This document shows, piece after piece, positions 10,375-21,586 of a stretch of DNA of 64,000 bases; position 1 is the stretch's first letter, and each line of letters starts with the position of its first letter. This DNA comes from Arthonia radiata (Eukaryota > Ascomycota > Arthoniomycetes > Arthoniales > Arthoniaceae): positions 1,488,001 to 1,552,000 of the forward strand of contig PSQN01000006.1 in NCBI GenBank assembly GCA_002989075.1, written 5' to 3'. A model generated the notes under the pieces. That model was given only the letters and a program-made list of their open reading frames with translations. It was not told where the DNA came from and did not search any database. The translations under genes were made by a program, and so were the position numbers.

Positions 10375-11698
10375 TTATGAGCGGAACAAGTCCCTAAACC
10401 TCTCGAACAACGATGGCGAAGGGGTGCGTGGTCGATGACGCCTACGACGACCTTCCTGCCGGTCTCTACCGCCATCTATTCTATCCTCCCTTTGGCTCTG
10501 TCTTCCTGGGCCTCTCCCACTATCTCTTCTTTCTCCTCTCCCGCTTTCTCTCCTTCTACCTTGCGGCCTCTCGCTTCTCCTCCCGTGGTCTCGCCTGGGT
10601 CTCGTTTGAAGATGATCATCATCACGCTCTCTGTCATCCTGTGTGCCGCCAGCCTCCTCAGCCCTCGATCTGTGGAGGTGCTGCTTGGGGTGCAGAGCTG
10701 CATCAACAGGCCTGCGATGTTTCTTCTCGGGACTGCCTTCTCTCCAGGGATTGGCGTAAGGGTTGGTGTTCGCATCGGGATTGATCTCGGGGTCGTTTTC
10801 TGGCTCGGTGGCCGGCTTCGCAGCAGGGATACCCTCGGGGTCGACCTCACCTTTGGAGTCAGGATGGAGACCTTCAGATTGCGCGTTGGGGTGAACCTGA
10901 GGGTGCGGCTTGGGATCCTGTGCTGGGATGAAAGGCCGGATGATGCGCCTGACGTAGCGACTAGGAACGCCCATGTTTTTAATGCCGAAAGACCCTTGAC
11001 GCTGTCGTGGGTTTGTTAGCGAGCGTAATAATGGATTGTACATATATCACTAATCTTACAATACGCTCTGTATATTTTGGCCTAAATGACGGTCCACGGG
11101 TGGTCTGGTTGTGATCGATGTATACTAGCATCTCGACGCTCTTCGTGACGCGGTGACTCCGGTCCGCAGTGTTGACCGGATGTTCCTCTGTGCCAGGCCA
11201 GAATTCGATCTCGAGCATCTCCTTGCTATACACATCGTCTCCCTTGGTCCTGTCTGCCTTTTTGAAACCCGCCTCCTCGTCCGTCATGTTTTTAAACTTG
11301 CCCACGCCCTCGCATAGATCCAGATGTTGCTCATCTGCTTGTGTCAATGAGTAAACGAGGCCATACACTTCATCCCGCGGGTTGTCCGTATGGATGATAT
11401 TGGCGTAGCCTCTTTTGTTAATGAACCATTGATATTTTGGCAGTCGTCCAACGCCACGGTAGGCCGAGTTGGGGCACCTCTGATTCATCTGGTAACGGCT
11501 CAGATTACTCCCATAGCCAAAGTAGAAATTGGTCCATCCTCGTCCGAGTTCAAAGTGGCTTCTGACGTTAGCAACTGGAGCTTCCTGTCGGGGTGGGCGA
11601 CGATGAGGAGCGGCATTCGCACTCGAGGGCGTAGCGTCCTGTTCATGGTCTCGTTCACGACGCTGTCTAGGTCGGCGTGGCTCTTCTGGGGCTGACAT
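10375..11698 (-). CDS. Gamma-glutamylcyclotransferase with long Arg-rich C-terminal extension
   Basis: Two exons (11698-11060 and 11001-10375) joined across a 58-nt intron with a perfect GCTAAC branch site give 421 residues. GGCT converts gamma-glutamyl-amino acids to 5-oxoproline plus the free amino acid, normally in the cytosol. The substrate loop FGYGSNL is at 60-66 and the likely catalytic Glu130 lies in DLCEGVG, matching the EGV motif of characterised GGCTs. The core ends after the intron with GVPSRYVRRIIRPFIP. About 185 further residues are low-complexity: first Pro/Asn/Asp-rich, then very rich in Arg with RS/RD/RE dipeptides. This tail is not part of the enzyme family and resembles an RNA-binding or nuclear-type disordered region. 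The gene is convergent with the amidoligase gene, 0.5 kb away. Confidence 0.85.
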
Positions 11699-13401
11699 AG
11701 TTATTTTGTTGGTAAAAGGGAACGAAGGTCAATACCGGATCACACGACTGATCTACGAGAACAAACACAATCAAAGTTGACTTCACAGTGCGACGGCAGA
11801 AAAGATCCACAACCGTTATAAGCTCGTAGAATACCCACTGAGCTGATAGAATACTATGACGCATTGCAGCTGGTCAATTTTGCCAGACTGTCAAGCGCTA
11901 TGATCATGCCCCAACGCCGCCGCATCATGATACATCTTCTTTACTGAGACGTCAGCTTTCCCAGTCCACTGTCGAATTTCAAGGTCAAGTATGTGGTCTA
12001 GAGGCGTCGTTTCATAGTTTGCCAGTCTGTCAAGAGCTGTGATCATAGTCAAATGTAGACAGATGTTGGTAGAATGCTATCTGTGATTAGTTCGTTGCCA
12101 TTGTCAGCAGCGCTGTCCTTTAAGTAGTCAGAGTGCAGTAAGATCACGAGTGTGACCCACTGCAGTTTCAAAGTCAGACAGATGGGGACGAAGATTGTGG
12201 TCCTAATCCGGTAGCACGCTGCAAGGGTATTTGTTGCTGGTTCCTGTTCGCAATCACTCGTGACCAGCCGCAGCGTCAATGCGCTCGTCACTTGAGACGA
12301 AGCACACACTTTACGCCTACGGCCCCAGGCCGCTCTGAACCATCGCTTTCCTTATGTAGGTGATCGGCGAGACTGACTTGTCAGCATCCAACTCGCCGGT
12401 GTTGGACTTGGGTCAGCGTATCCGTCATTTGTAAGCGTTGATCCATCAATCACACAACCACACGACACCCTGATTAGAAGGTCCTCTTCCGTCTGAACTC
12501 TGTCCTGACGCGGCCTCGATCGCAAGGTTGACGATCGTTTAAACGGACGGCTACGTTGTTGAAAATCAATGGTTGAATCGATGAAGGAGGAAGATAGCGG
12601 GCTACCTTGCTCAAATATATACTTGCACACGGGATACCTTCAACACGCCTCTAGAGGGCTAGAAAAGCTAGAATGTCAAGAATTGGTGGACGCGTTCAGT
12701 CTCAGCTTTTGTGCACTAGCTCTGGACAGGCTTGATGGGCTTGGAATGCCAGAATGATCGATATAGACACAAGTCTTGGCATCGCTCTTCAATCAATCAT
12801 CCAGACCAGCTTTTGACTTTAAAGATATATGTTCATCTATTATCTAATACCCCTTCTTTTTTCATTAACTACTAGAGCATCTTTATATCCATACTAGCAG
12901 ATATTAAGGTTGTCAAGATATTTTTCGCTATGGGAGGGATTCCCAAACAGGAAGCATGTGAGAGAACGGGCTGGACACATTGGATGCATGATCTTCATCA
13001 TGATGACCATGTCTCCCGTCGTACCCACCCGACCTTCCTACCATCTTGATCGAACGGTGAAAGGGCAATGCATCTGAAAAACAAGCCCAGCCAATGATGT
13101 CAGATTCAGCTCGGTACGCAATGAGCAGATCGCGGGTTCGGGTAAAGGGAGCAGAGTACCTCTATGAATTCAGGTTCGTGAAGTACTTGGACTACAAAGG
13201 AGCGGGATGACCATCGCGGATGCATACACTAGGTACCCCTGGTAGACGGATTAGGCCTGGAATCCTTGTTCTGCTAGCTGATGCAGCAGGACGGCTCCTG
13301 CAGCTACGATGTGCGTGACAACGGCATTGACCGCTTCCGCCGCCAAGTCTGCCGGCGACAGCTGTGACGAAGAAGAGTAGGCGCGCTATTGTCCTTCCTC
13401 A
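11699..13401. other. Intergenic, no gene recognised
   Basis: No convincing coding sequence on either strand. The stretch around 12780-12920 is AT-rich. It separates the amidoligase/GGCT group from the putative metabolite cluster. Confidence 0.4.
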
Positions 13402-14508
13402 ATGGAAATACAGAACAACAATCCCAGCTTTCTCTTCTTGCCAGCTCACAAACTTCACCAACCAGACGAAATGCCGCACTTTATTGAAGCAGCGACCTAT
13501 CCTGCATTTCCTGCAGATGTTCCTACAGCACCATTAAAGCGACTGTCGATCGCCAAACTTATCGCGGGAGATCTGAAAGAGTCAAAGGCTCTTTTTGAGG
13601 CTTGCACCTCCTCTGGCTTCGTCTTACTTGACCTTCAAGACCATGACTTCGGCGTTGGACTCCTCAAGACCGTTGACCCTATGTTCGGAGTTGCCGAGGA
13701 CCTTTTCGAACTGAACCTATCTGAGAAGGACGGATATTCGTATAAGCCAGGAGAGGCAATCCTTGGCTACAAAGGTTTCGGTGTCGGACGAGTCGACAGC
13801 AAGGGCACTCCCGATCGGTGTGAGTTCTGGGCGGTTGGCAAGGATGATATCCTAGGCATTTCAACGCACGAGCCGAACCCTCCCATCATTGCATCCAACC
13901 GCGCCAACTTCAAGTCATTCATCCAACAAGGGCATGCGCTTTGTGAGCTCATTTCGTCACAGCTTGATAGACATCTTGGGCTTCCCATCGGCACGCTTGC
14001 CTCGCACCAACGCCTTTCAGAGCCGAGCAGCAATCAAGTCCGTCTCATAAAATCTCCGCCGCAGTGCGAAGGCGACAGGCGGACAAGCTTCCTACCGCAC
14101 ACTGACCTTGGGTCCATCACCGTGCTGTTCAACGTGCTCGGCGGCCTCCAAATTCTCCCGGTAGGCATGCCCATGGACAGTCAAACTGGCTGGCAGTTCG
14201 TTGCCCCTCAGAAGGGATGCGCTATCATCAACATGGGCGACGCTATGACACAGTGGACCAATGGCGCTTTGAAAAGCAGCGTCCACCGCGTGACATACGC
14301 GCCAGGCTCCCAGGCCACACACACGAGATATGCCGTCGCATACTTCGCGAGACCCGAGGACGAGACGATCATGGGCCCGTTGGAGCAGAGCCCGTTGGTC
14401 AAATCTCTCGAGGGAACTCTTAACATTGAGAGGGGCATGACTGCCAAGCAATGGGCGAAGAAAAAGGGTGCAGCGTTGAGGGCTGGCCAGAACAAGCCTA
14501 AGAGCTGA
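13402..14508 (+). CDS. 2-oxoglutarate/Fe(II)-dependent dioxygenase (isopenicillin N synthase-like)
   Basis: Single exon, 368 residues. The N-terminal DIOX_N-like half contains the typical FEACTSSGFVLLDL stretch (about 65-78). The double-stranded beta-helix core carries the Fe(II) ligands His233 and Asp235 in LPHTDLGS and His295 in SVHRV. An Arg near 309 in RYAVAYF is the expected 2-oxoglutarate anchor. GGLQIL and the downstream WTNG motif complete the family pattern. These soluble enzymes hydroxylate, desaturate or cyclise small molecules and are common tailoring enzymes in fungal clusters. It lies next to and convergent with the UbiA-type gene, so a role in that pathway is likely but inferred. 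The ATG at 13492 (MPHFIEA) is an alternative start closer to the usual family length. Confidence 0.87.
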   Translation: MEIQNNNPSFLFLPAHKLHQPDEMPHFIEAATYPAFPADVPTAPLKRLSIAKLIAGDLKESKALFEACTSSGFVLLDLQDHDFGVGLLKTVDPMFGVAEDLFELNLSEKDGYSYKPGEAILGYKGFGVGRVDSKGTPDRCEFWAVGKDDILGISTHEPNPPIIASNRANFKSFIQQGHALCELISSQLDRHLGLPIGTLASHQRLSEPSSNQVRLIKSPPQCEGDRRTSFLPHTDLGSITVLFNVLGGLQILPVGMPMDSQTGWQFVAPQKGCAIINMGDAMTQWTNGALKSSVHRVTYAPGSQATHTRYAVAYFARPEDETIMGPLEQSPLVKSLEGTLNIERGMTAKQWAKKKGAALRAGQNKPKS

Positions 14509-14880
14509 TCTTGAAAACGCAGTGCGCTTATCCGTAGGGTCAGCATCTTCAAGGTCGTGCCTTGATGACTACTAGACACGCCCGTCCAAATATGGTTAGA
14601 AAGCGGCGAAGTCGTGTAAAACTTGTACCTGCATGCGCTTTGTCCTATTTTTGGTATCTAATTTCTGAGAACTATGCATCCTTCACAGATCAAACCTGTC
14701 GACAATCCGATGTTTATATACGACTTCTGTGTGCGACCAGCTTTGCAGCTGTTCTTCAGGTGATTGTTGTCTTCCAGACATGTTTGACCTCCTGGGCGAC
14801 TGGCCCTGAAAATTCGCAGTGCTTTCGAACACTTCGAGCAGCCTATTGCAGCTCTTTAGAAGTCAAATAACAGTCTAGAT

Positions 14881-15867
14881 TCATATGTGGCTGGCTTTAC
14901 CAACCTTGGTACTACTCTCTGCGAACGACGGGAGACAGTATAACCCCATCAACCAAATGCTCCAAAGCTTCCAGCTCACTCGGTCCACATCCCGTCCTCT
15001 CAGGACAATAAGTCTGACTGCCACGAGCAAACCCATGGCTACGCAAGCCACAAATGTTCCGAAGTTCACATGCCAGAACATCGGACACAGGCAGGACCAA
15101 GCAGAAACAGCCAGAGCAATCAGATAGCGTGTGCACTTCTCCCCGAGGACAATTGGAGCCGTTCGTCGCGCTCGCGCGCGGTCACCCTCCTGATCCTTGA
15201 GATCTTGTATAGACATAGTCGACAAGATGACCCCAGCAGTTATAGCCAGCCAGCTGTTCGCATTCCGACTTGGCTCGTTTTGCGAGAATGCGGCAGCAAC
15301 TCGCAGTGCTCCGCTCCCGTAAAACACATACGCAACCGTTATGATCAAATTTCTGATGACGAAATTGTCATCGGCACCGTGGACATCGTTGTACATCCAT
15401 GTGAGGGAGAACAGGACTGCCGTCTCCTGAAAAGCGCCGAGGTAGAAATACGTGGCGAGGAGGACCGCAGGAATCGTGAACAGCAGCAGCAAGCGCGCTT
15501 GGGCGAGGGTGATACGTCCCGCAGGCAATGGGCGCCAGGGCTTGTTGAGGCTGTCTTCTTTGATTGCATCTGAACTGCCTTGGTTGGAGAGGACAAAGAC
15601 AAATGTGTTGAGCCATGTCCAAATCACAACCAGAGGGAGGCTTGCGAAGGCATCGGGAAATGCAGGCGATGGGTTTGTTGTTAATGCTGGGCCCGATAGC
15701 GCTCCGATGAGTCCGAAGAGTGACTGTGGTAAGACAAAGGTGAGGTGATCGCTGACCGTGAATAGCCATATTGTCTTTAGGTGGTATGTCAATGCTCGCG
15801 CAAAGCCCAGACTACGTTGACCAAGATTTGCATGATTGCCATTGTGCATCAACGATCCGTTGGACAT
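14881..15867 (-). CDS. UbiA-family membrane terpene cyclase/prenyltransferase (Fma-TC-like subgroup)
   Basis: Single exon, 328 residues, with about seven to nine hydrophobic segments. The first Asp-rich site reads NQGSSDAIKEDSLNKPWRP (from residue 95) rather than the canonical ND-x-x-D of UbiA. The second is QDLKDQEGD (221-229). The context SLTWMYNDVHGADDNFVIRN (154-173) and the N-terminal LKTIWLFTVSD are characteristic, from memory, of the fungal UbiA subgroup that includes the fumagillin beta-trans-bergamotene cyclase Fma-TC. The enzyme would act in a membrane on an isoprenyl diphosphate, cyclising it or transferring it to an acceptor. With the neighbouring P450, methyltransferase, oxygenase and MFS genes it looks like the core enzyme of a terpenoid cluster. 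Cyclase and transferase roles cannot be separated from sequence alone. Confidence 0.82.
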   Translation of the reverse strand: MSNGSLMHNGNHANLGQRSLGFARALTYHLKTIWLFTVSDHLTFVLPQSLFGLIGALSGPALTTNPSPAFPDAFASLPLVVIWTWLNTFVFVLSNQGSSDAIKEDSLNKPWRPLPAGRITLAQARLLLLFTIPAVLLATYFYLGAFQETAVLFSLTWMYNDVHGADDNFVIRNLIITVAYVFYGSGALRVAAAFSQNEPSRNANSWLAITAGVILSTMSIQDLKDQEGDRARARRTAPIVLGEKCTRYLIALAVSAWSCLCPMFWHVNFGTFVACVAMGLLVAVRLIVLRGRDVDRVSWKLWSIWLMGLYCLPSFAESSTKVGKASHI

Positions 15868-17055
15868 CGATCAGAGGCAAGTCTGACAGACAAGATGAAG
15901 TCAACTTGTATCATGGTCTCATGCACTTTTCAATTGCTAGCCAAAAATCAAGACTACCACAGGAACGTGTTACTGAGCAGTCTCCTTCATCTTTGACTTG
16001 GATGCTAGCTCTCACACGATGGATCTGACTGTCTACTGAAGTTTCCTATCACATGGACGCATGATCCCGGTGATGTTGAGGAGGATTCGGACGCAACGCA
16101 TCGAAGCCTTGCAGGGTGCAGACGGTGCTTCCTGGCTAGCCGGCACGGTCCGTAAGCCCCTAGACCGCTCTGTGATGAGGGTACAAGCCGACATTACCCA
16201 CGACCTACTTTCCACCCTGAGCTATGTTGCCGATGCATGAAGAAGCGAAGACTTACCCTGAACTGATCAGGGAAGGGGTTACACGGGATTGACTGTGGGA
16301 CCGACGCATGCGTACACACTGAATACGTCAATGCTCGTTGCATCCAGTACCAGTAAAAGTATGTTGCTACCGGGAAGTCAGCGGGTGGAGAAGGTTGCCT
16401 TGATGAGTTGCTTGCATCGGACATTTTCGTCGCATCCCATCACGCTACTAGCTCATCCTTTATGCATCCTTCTGCAGGTTTCCATGCAACCCCGCAGCAA
16501 GGCAGACACGATCCGCCGGCACGTAGTACCTGATGAGGCCATCCTAGTACGCGAAAGCCGTATGTGCATAGATCGAGGAAGCTGATCAGCAGAGATAAGA
16601 CACGGCATAAGGATTCGATATCTATGACACGTCATTAGAACCAAAAGTTGCCTTGATGGACCAACTTACCGACTTGAGACATTGGAATACTTGCAGCAAG
16701 CTTAGCCATGTGCGAGCGGATGTGTCTGTGCGTGAAGTATCGTGGAGTCTCCGCAGATACATGCTTCTGCTTCCGACTTACCTGGATGAACTTACTTACC
16801 ACATGCTACCAGGACCGAGACATCACTTTGTTCTTCTCTATCATGGACAATCATCCTGTCCTGAAGATGTCGCAATCTTCGAACATTAAAGCCTTCGCAC
16901 CTAGAACATCTTACCTGCAGAAGACATTTACGAAGACGCTAAGATGAAAGCCTTCCTAAAGCGGTTACTCTTCAAACAACGATATTGAGATATCTCGAGC
17001 CTGCAAATCGATATATATCCATTGCCCGTTTGGACGAAACGCAGCATAGACGAGT
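15868..17055. other. Intergenic inside the putative metabolite cluster
   Basis: Lies between the divergent UbiA and methyltransferase genes and probably contains both promoters. Short ORFs are present but none is family-like, and no pathway-specific Zn2Cys6 regulator is visible. Confidence 0.4.
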
Positions 17056-18315
17056 ATGTCCACTGCCATCCGCAAGGCTTTGCAAAAGTGTCAAATCTGC
17101 GGGTCACACAGAGTTGCTGAAACAGCTTCTACAATGGAGCAAGACAAGGGCGTAAGCTCCCACGAATACGTCCTTGGACGTAATGCGGCGTCCGCGGCGA
17201 GGCAGGTCAAATTCACCAGGTATCATTCAAATATCGCTGACGACACCTCTGGCAGACTCAACTTGCAACACGTATGTTCGTGACAATCGGCCTAGCTGCT
17301 CGATCTCATCATGATGTCGTTCGCAGTTCCTCTGGACCGAAGAGGACGGATACCTCTTGCACCCGAGCATAACGTGGAAGGCAGAGCATGGAGGCAACGT
17401 CGCTGACATTGGCACTGGGACTGGGTGAGCCGCCAAAATTGGCATCAATCACGAAATCATGCAGACTCATCTTTTGCCAGAATATGGCTCACACAGCTGG
17501 CGAAGACAGCGCCGAAAGCGACACTAGATGGCTACGACATTGACATCTCCCAGGCGCCACCGAAGAAGTGGCTGCCGTCCAACGTGACTATCCAGGTGCT
17601 GGACATATTCTCAGACATTCCCGTGGAGCTACAAGGGCGGTTCGAGTGAGTCCGCACTTCGATCACTTCTTGACTTGCACCTGGCTGTCGAAAACTACTA
17701 AAGTCCATACGCATGCAGCGTTATTCACATACGACTGTTCATGTGTGTCGTTGGCAAGAATGACCCTGGACCAATGATTCGGAACCTTATAAAGCTGCTC
17801 AGTAAGCCGCATAGACCGTTCTGGGTGTAGACGCAAGCTGACTAGTACTAAAGAGCCTGGTGGATGGCTCCAGTGGGGTGAGTTCGACATGTTGAGCAGG
17901 GTCCCCGTCACCACCGAGCTTGGCACGTCCACAAAACCTTTGGAGGAGGCAATGGCATTCCCATTTCGCGGGAATACAGACACGAGAATGACGCCGCGGT
18001 GAGTGCCCTGTTTTCCCGACGGATCGGCAGCTGACGTAAAACAGATGGGTGCCTGGGCTCGGCAAGCTGCTCACGGAAAACGGGATGGAGGTTGTCGTGT
18101 CCCACGGGCGAAAGCTGAGTGACACGACAATGGCGTTTAATCACGATAGCACCATGATGGTGTGGGAAGAGATGCGTCGACGGATGGACCCGGCGAGCGC
18201 GAAGCACTATGGCAAGATCTTGGACGACGCTGAGCGTGCCAAAGCGGTAGCGGGGGGAGGGATTGCGATGAACCTGGATCGCTGGACGTATGTTGCACGG
18301 AAGCCGTTGAAGTAG
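17056..18315 (+). CDS. Class I SAM-dependent methyltransferase (fungal cluster type)
   Basis: Exons 17056-17201, 17256-17271, 17327-17424, 17481-17645, 17719-17801, 17854-17998 and 18045-18315 give 307 residues. The SAM-binding loop ADIGTGTG is split by an intron. Downstream are GYDIDISQ (acidic loop), VTIQVLDIFSD, the RFDVIHIRLF strand and LLKPGGWLQWGE, all typical of fungal secondary-metabolite methyltransferases. Family proteins usually read Y-x-L-G-R-N-x-x-A-S-A-R-L-N-L-Q-H near the N-terminus. Matching that requires removing 17202-17255, a 54-nt intron with a GC donor (AG|GCAGGT) and CAG acceptor, leaving a 16-nt exon. The segment is in frame and without stop, so retention is possible. 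A start at 17134 (MEQDKG) fits the family better than 17056. It lies between the UbiA and P450 genes. Confidence 0.82.
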
Positions 18316-18371
18316 AGAGCTGCGGTCAAGTCATTCGGATGGATGAATGCACTGATGTGGATGCTTCTGCT

Positions 18372-20320
18372 CTACGGACCTCGCAGTTCGAACTTTAAAC
18401 GCAGCTCGCCTGGAATGGCTACGACGCCATCTTGCATGTCCTTTTGGAGTGCTTCACCCGTTTCTCCTGGAGCAAAAGCAACGCGGTAGTCTGACATGAG
18501 TTTCGCGATGACGCATCGGATGTTGTCGAGTCCCAGGTTCTTGCCGACGCAAGACCAACGACCTAAGTCAAATCACGTAGTCAGTATCATTCGCTTGCAC
18601 GTGAGGTAGAGCATTTAACAGAGCACCTACCAAACCCAAACGGACTGTAAGCATTCATGTTTCGAACCATCTCTGGTCTTGAGAACCATCGCTCGGGAAT
18701 GAAGGCTTCTGGATCTTCGAAGCCACTCTCCACTTTGACAGGTCAGCGTCTTTTTCGCGGTGCACTTTGTTTTCCTCCGAACTCACGTCTCGCTATCGTC
18801 CACCGCGGCGCTAGGACTTTGGTGCCTCCTGGTATGTGCTTTTCTCCAACCATCAGGCCTTCTGGTGGAGTCTCCCTGTACACAGCACTGGGCAATGCCG
18901 GATGCAGACGCAGCGTCTCACAGATCACTCCATTCAACAGTGGTAAGCGCAGAAGTGCGCCCCTATCTTCAAAGTCAACGCCATTGACTTCATGGTGGAG
19001 CCTTTCAGCAAGCTCAACATCCAGCGCCAACCGATAAAAGAGAAACGTCAGTGTCGCGGAAGTGGTGTCGCTGTTACCACGTTAGCCGTTGCTAGCAGCC
19101 ACACAAAAATGCCCACTCGCACTCACCTCCCCCCAATAATCAAAGTCAACGCATCCCCATCCAACCATTCCCTCTCCTCCCGACTAAACCCGTTCTCGTG
19201 CGCTGCTCTTATCAAATGACTCGCGACATCCAGCTCCCCCTCCATCGCCATCCGCGCCTGCATCCTCTCCTCACAAAACCGCCTCATCTGGATCCAATCC
19301 CGCACGACCCAAAGTTCAGGAATATACGCAAACCCAATCCGCGCCAGCCACGGCATACACGAAAGCACGCCCAGCGCGCCGAGCCCCCTGCGCAGCTGCA
19401 GTATCGCATCATGCCACTCTTCGTTCTCGAGCATGCCGAAGGTCCTGCCAAACGCAAAGAGGCCCATCAGGTCAAAGGCGAACCAGGAGAAGAGCTGGTC
19501 CGCGCGGACGGGCTCGCCGGACGCGGCGGCTCGGCGCAGCGAGGTGTCGAGGATGCCGATGTGATGGACCACGCGGCGGCTGTACTCGGTCCTGCTTTTG
19601 GCGTCGAGGGCCCGCTCCCAGATGCGGCGGCGACGGTCGTGGGCCGCCTTGTCCCGGGAGGCGATGATCGCGCGGCTGGGCTGGAGCAGGTCGTACCAGT
19701 CTGTTTTGGTGCAGGCTTTTTCGGCGGTGGCGGTGAGGTGGAGGATGTCGGGGTGGACGATCAGGAGTTCTCGTGGACCTGGCATGGAGGGTTAGTATGC
19801 TTGAGATTTGACGGGTGAGGGTTGCGGACCTGTGCGGACGAAATTGCCGTATTGGTGGTACAGCCTGTCCAGGACGCGATACTGTGGGGTTTGTAGACAT
19901 TGGGCAAAATTCCAGAATTTGGTGCAGCTGGCGAATGTTGGACCGGGGAAAGAGCGGAGACGGTGGAAGAAGATCTGGGTGTGATTTGATGTTTAGAGGT
20001 ATTCCCATCACGGCTATGTTCGATAGCTATGAACGTACACGATAGATAGCTATGCTAGAGAACATGGAGCAAGTGAAGGCGGCCTGGACGTAGAATAGGG
20101 CTTTGAAACTTTTTGATGGTCTCTCCTCACTCAACCTTACGGCTACAGCCACGAGCACAGCGGTCGCGGTCAACCATGCCGCCAGGAGCTTTGGAGCTAG
20201 CATATGCCATTCTCCTCGTGCAAACACGATTGCATGCAAAGCCGGGCCACATACTGCCGCAGCTAGCATGCTCTGTGACTGAAACGACCATGAATGCCAA
20301 TTTGGCAAAAGAGATGGCAT
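18372..20320 (-). CDS. Cytochrome P450 monooxygenase
   Basis: Six exons on the minus strand (20320-20039, 19974-19830, 19778-19127, 19070-18787, 18732-18631, 18562-18372) sum to 551 residues. All P450 landmarks are visible: an N-terminal stretch of two or three membrane helices, RSFPGP proline region, I-helix GGSDTTSA split by an intron, K-helix ETLR, the PERW motif and the heme-binding FGFGRWSCVGK with ligand Cys493. The multi-helix N-terminus anchors it in the ER. It would oxidise the product of the neighbouring UbiA-type enzyme. Introns are 51-68 nt and each junction keeps the frame. No break or missing key residue was seen. Clan and substrate cannot be assigned by eye. Confidence 0.92.
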
Positions 20321-20568
20321 TGTGGGTATGATGGCTGGTACGCGAGGATGTGAAACTCAACGTGCGATGAATTCATGCCGTCCAACTTCCAAAGAGACTT
20401 GCGCGACGCGGCGAGTGGCGCACAATAGAGACTCCTCTGAGTTTGCGGCGTACTAAGCAGACCAGTTATGCGCCGTGTGCGTTCTGCGTAGCGCACAACA
20501 GGATGTTGAGCCTGCTGCATACTGATGCAGGTCAGCCATGCGCCTTGGATGAGGCGAAGGATCGCAAT

Positions 20569-21199
20569 TTATGAGGTCCTGGTGCACAGCAGTTCACATG
20601 CTGGGTGAGGAAGGAGACATGGAAGAAGCCCTCGGGGGCAGACGTGCCAAGGCCCCGCATCCGGATCTTGCGCTAGGGACACAACCGGGTACTGCCCAAT
20701 CGCGCGCATGCGCCGCTCCGTGAGATCGATTGGTACTCGGCGGGCACCGTCTGTCACGGGCCGTGGCGGCGGGGAACCTAACCGAGCTTGAGTCATAGAG
20801 CCCACGCGACCGACGATCTTGCGTGAGCCCATCACCACGGTACCAATCACGTTTATCGCAGGTGTTCAGCTTGGCAGGTGAGACTGCACCTCCATGCATC
20901 CTTTGTACCCCGAAACTCCCAGGCAGGCCTCCAGCGAACACATTCGTGTACATTCGAAGGATCACAGTAGTGTCGCGTAGCAACGCTATCTGGATCCAGT
21001 ATCTGCGGTCTAGCTCCTTACACCGGGTGACAGAGGGGTAAACGTCGCGCAAGACATGCAGTTGGACCAACGGATCGGTAGCAAGGCGGTCTGGTTCGCC
21101 CTCGACTTTGCGATATACACCTGCTGAGGGCGGTGCTACTTCGCGGGCTACGGAGTCATGCATGCCATCCTCGTCAACACTTTGTGACATGGCCTGCAT
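20569..21199 (-). CDS. Possible hypothetical protein inside cluster gap
   Basis: The frame from 21199 begins MQAMSQSVDEDG and has a protein-like middle (CKELDRRYWIQIALLRDTTVILRMYTN). Beyond about residue 105 another frame (SRKIVGRVGSMTQARLG) looks more natural, which suggests an intron near 20820-20900 or a decayed gene. I do not recognise it. The remainder of 20321-21586 shows no further gene. Confidence 0.25.
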
Positions 21200-21586
21200 C
21201 TACATGACTGGGTGCTGCAGTACCTCCTTCCAGCAGGCGAGTCTGCCGTCTCTGTTTGTTGAGATGCGATTCGAGCCCAGGCTCATTGGCGGACAGTCCC
21301 TCACGACGGCAGAGTCGACTCTACGAGAAGGAGATCCACAGCCCAATCGGCAAATACGGATGCATGTGAGATACGTGCCGAACAGTGGCGCTCTGGTGCA
21401 CGCAATGCCCTATCACATTGGGCTGCTACTCCTGACTCAGCCATCCTACCACGCGCTCCCGCATGTTTGACATGCATGATGTGGTTGACCCTTTCCATCA
21501 GTACTTCTGCTCCCTGAAGCGTTGTCAACATCAGCAACACTGCCTCTGTATGATTACTTCGCTGCGATAAACGCGCTCTATGCGCA

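Noticed and set aside
10413-11019. Plus-strand ORFs opposite the GGCT tail
   Set aside because: Hydrophobic mirror readings of the Arg/Asp-rich tail. The minus-strand splice and GGCT homology explain the region.
16033-16950. Several short ORFs between the UbiA and methyltransferase genes as a cluster regulator
   Set aside because: No Zn2Cys6, bZIP or other regulator motif in any frame.
19198-19818. 206-residue plus-strand ORF
   Set aside because: Antisense of the P450 third exon.
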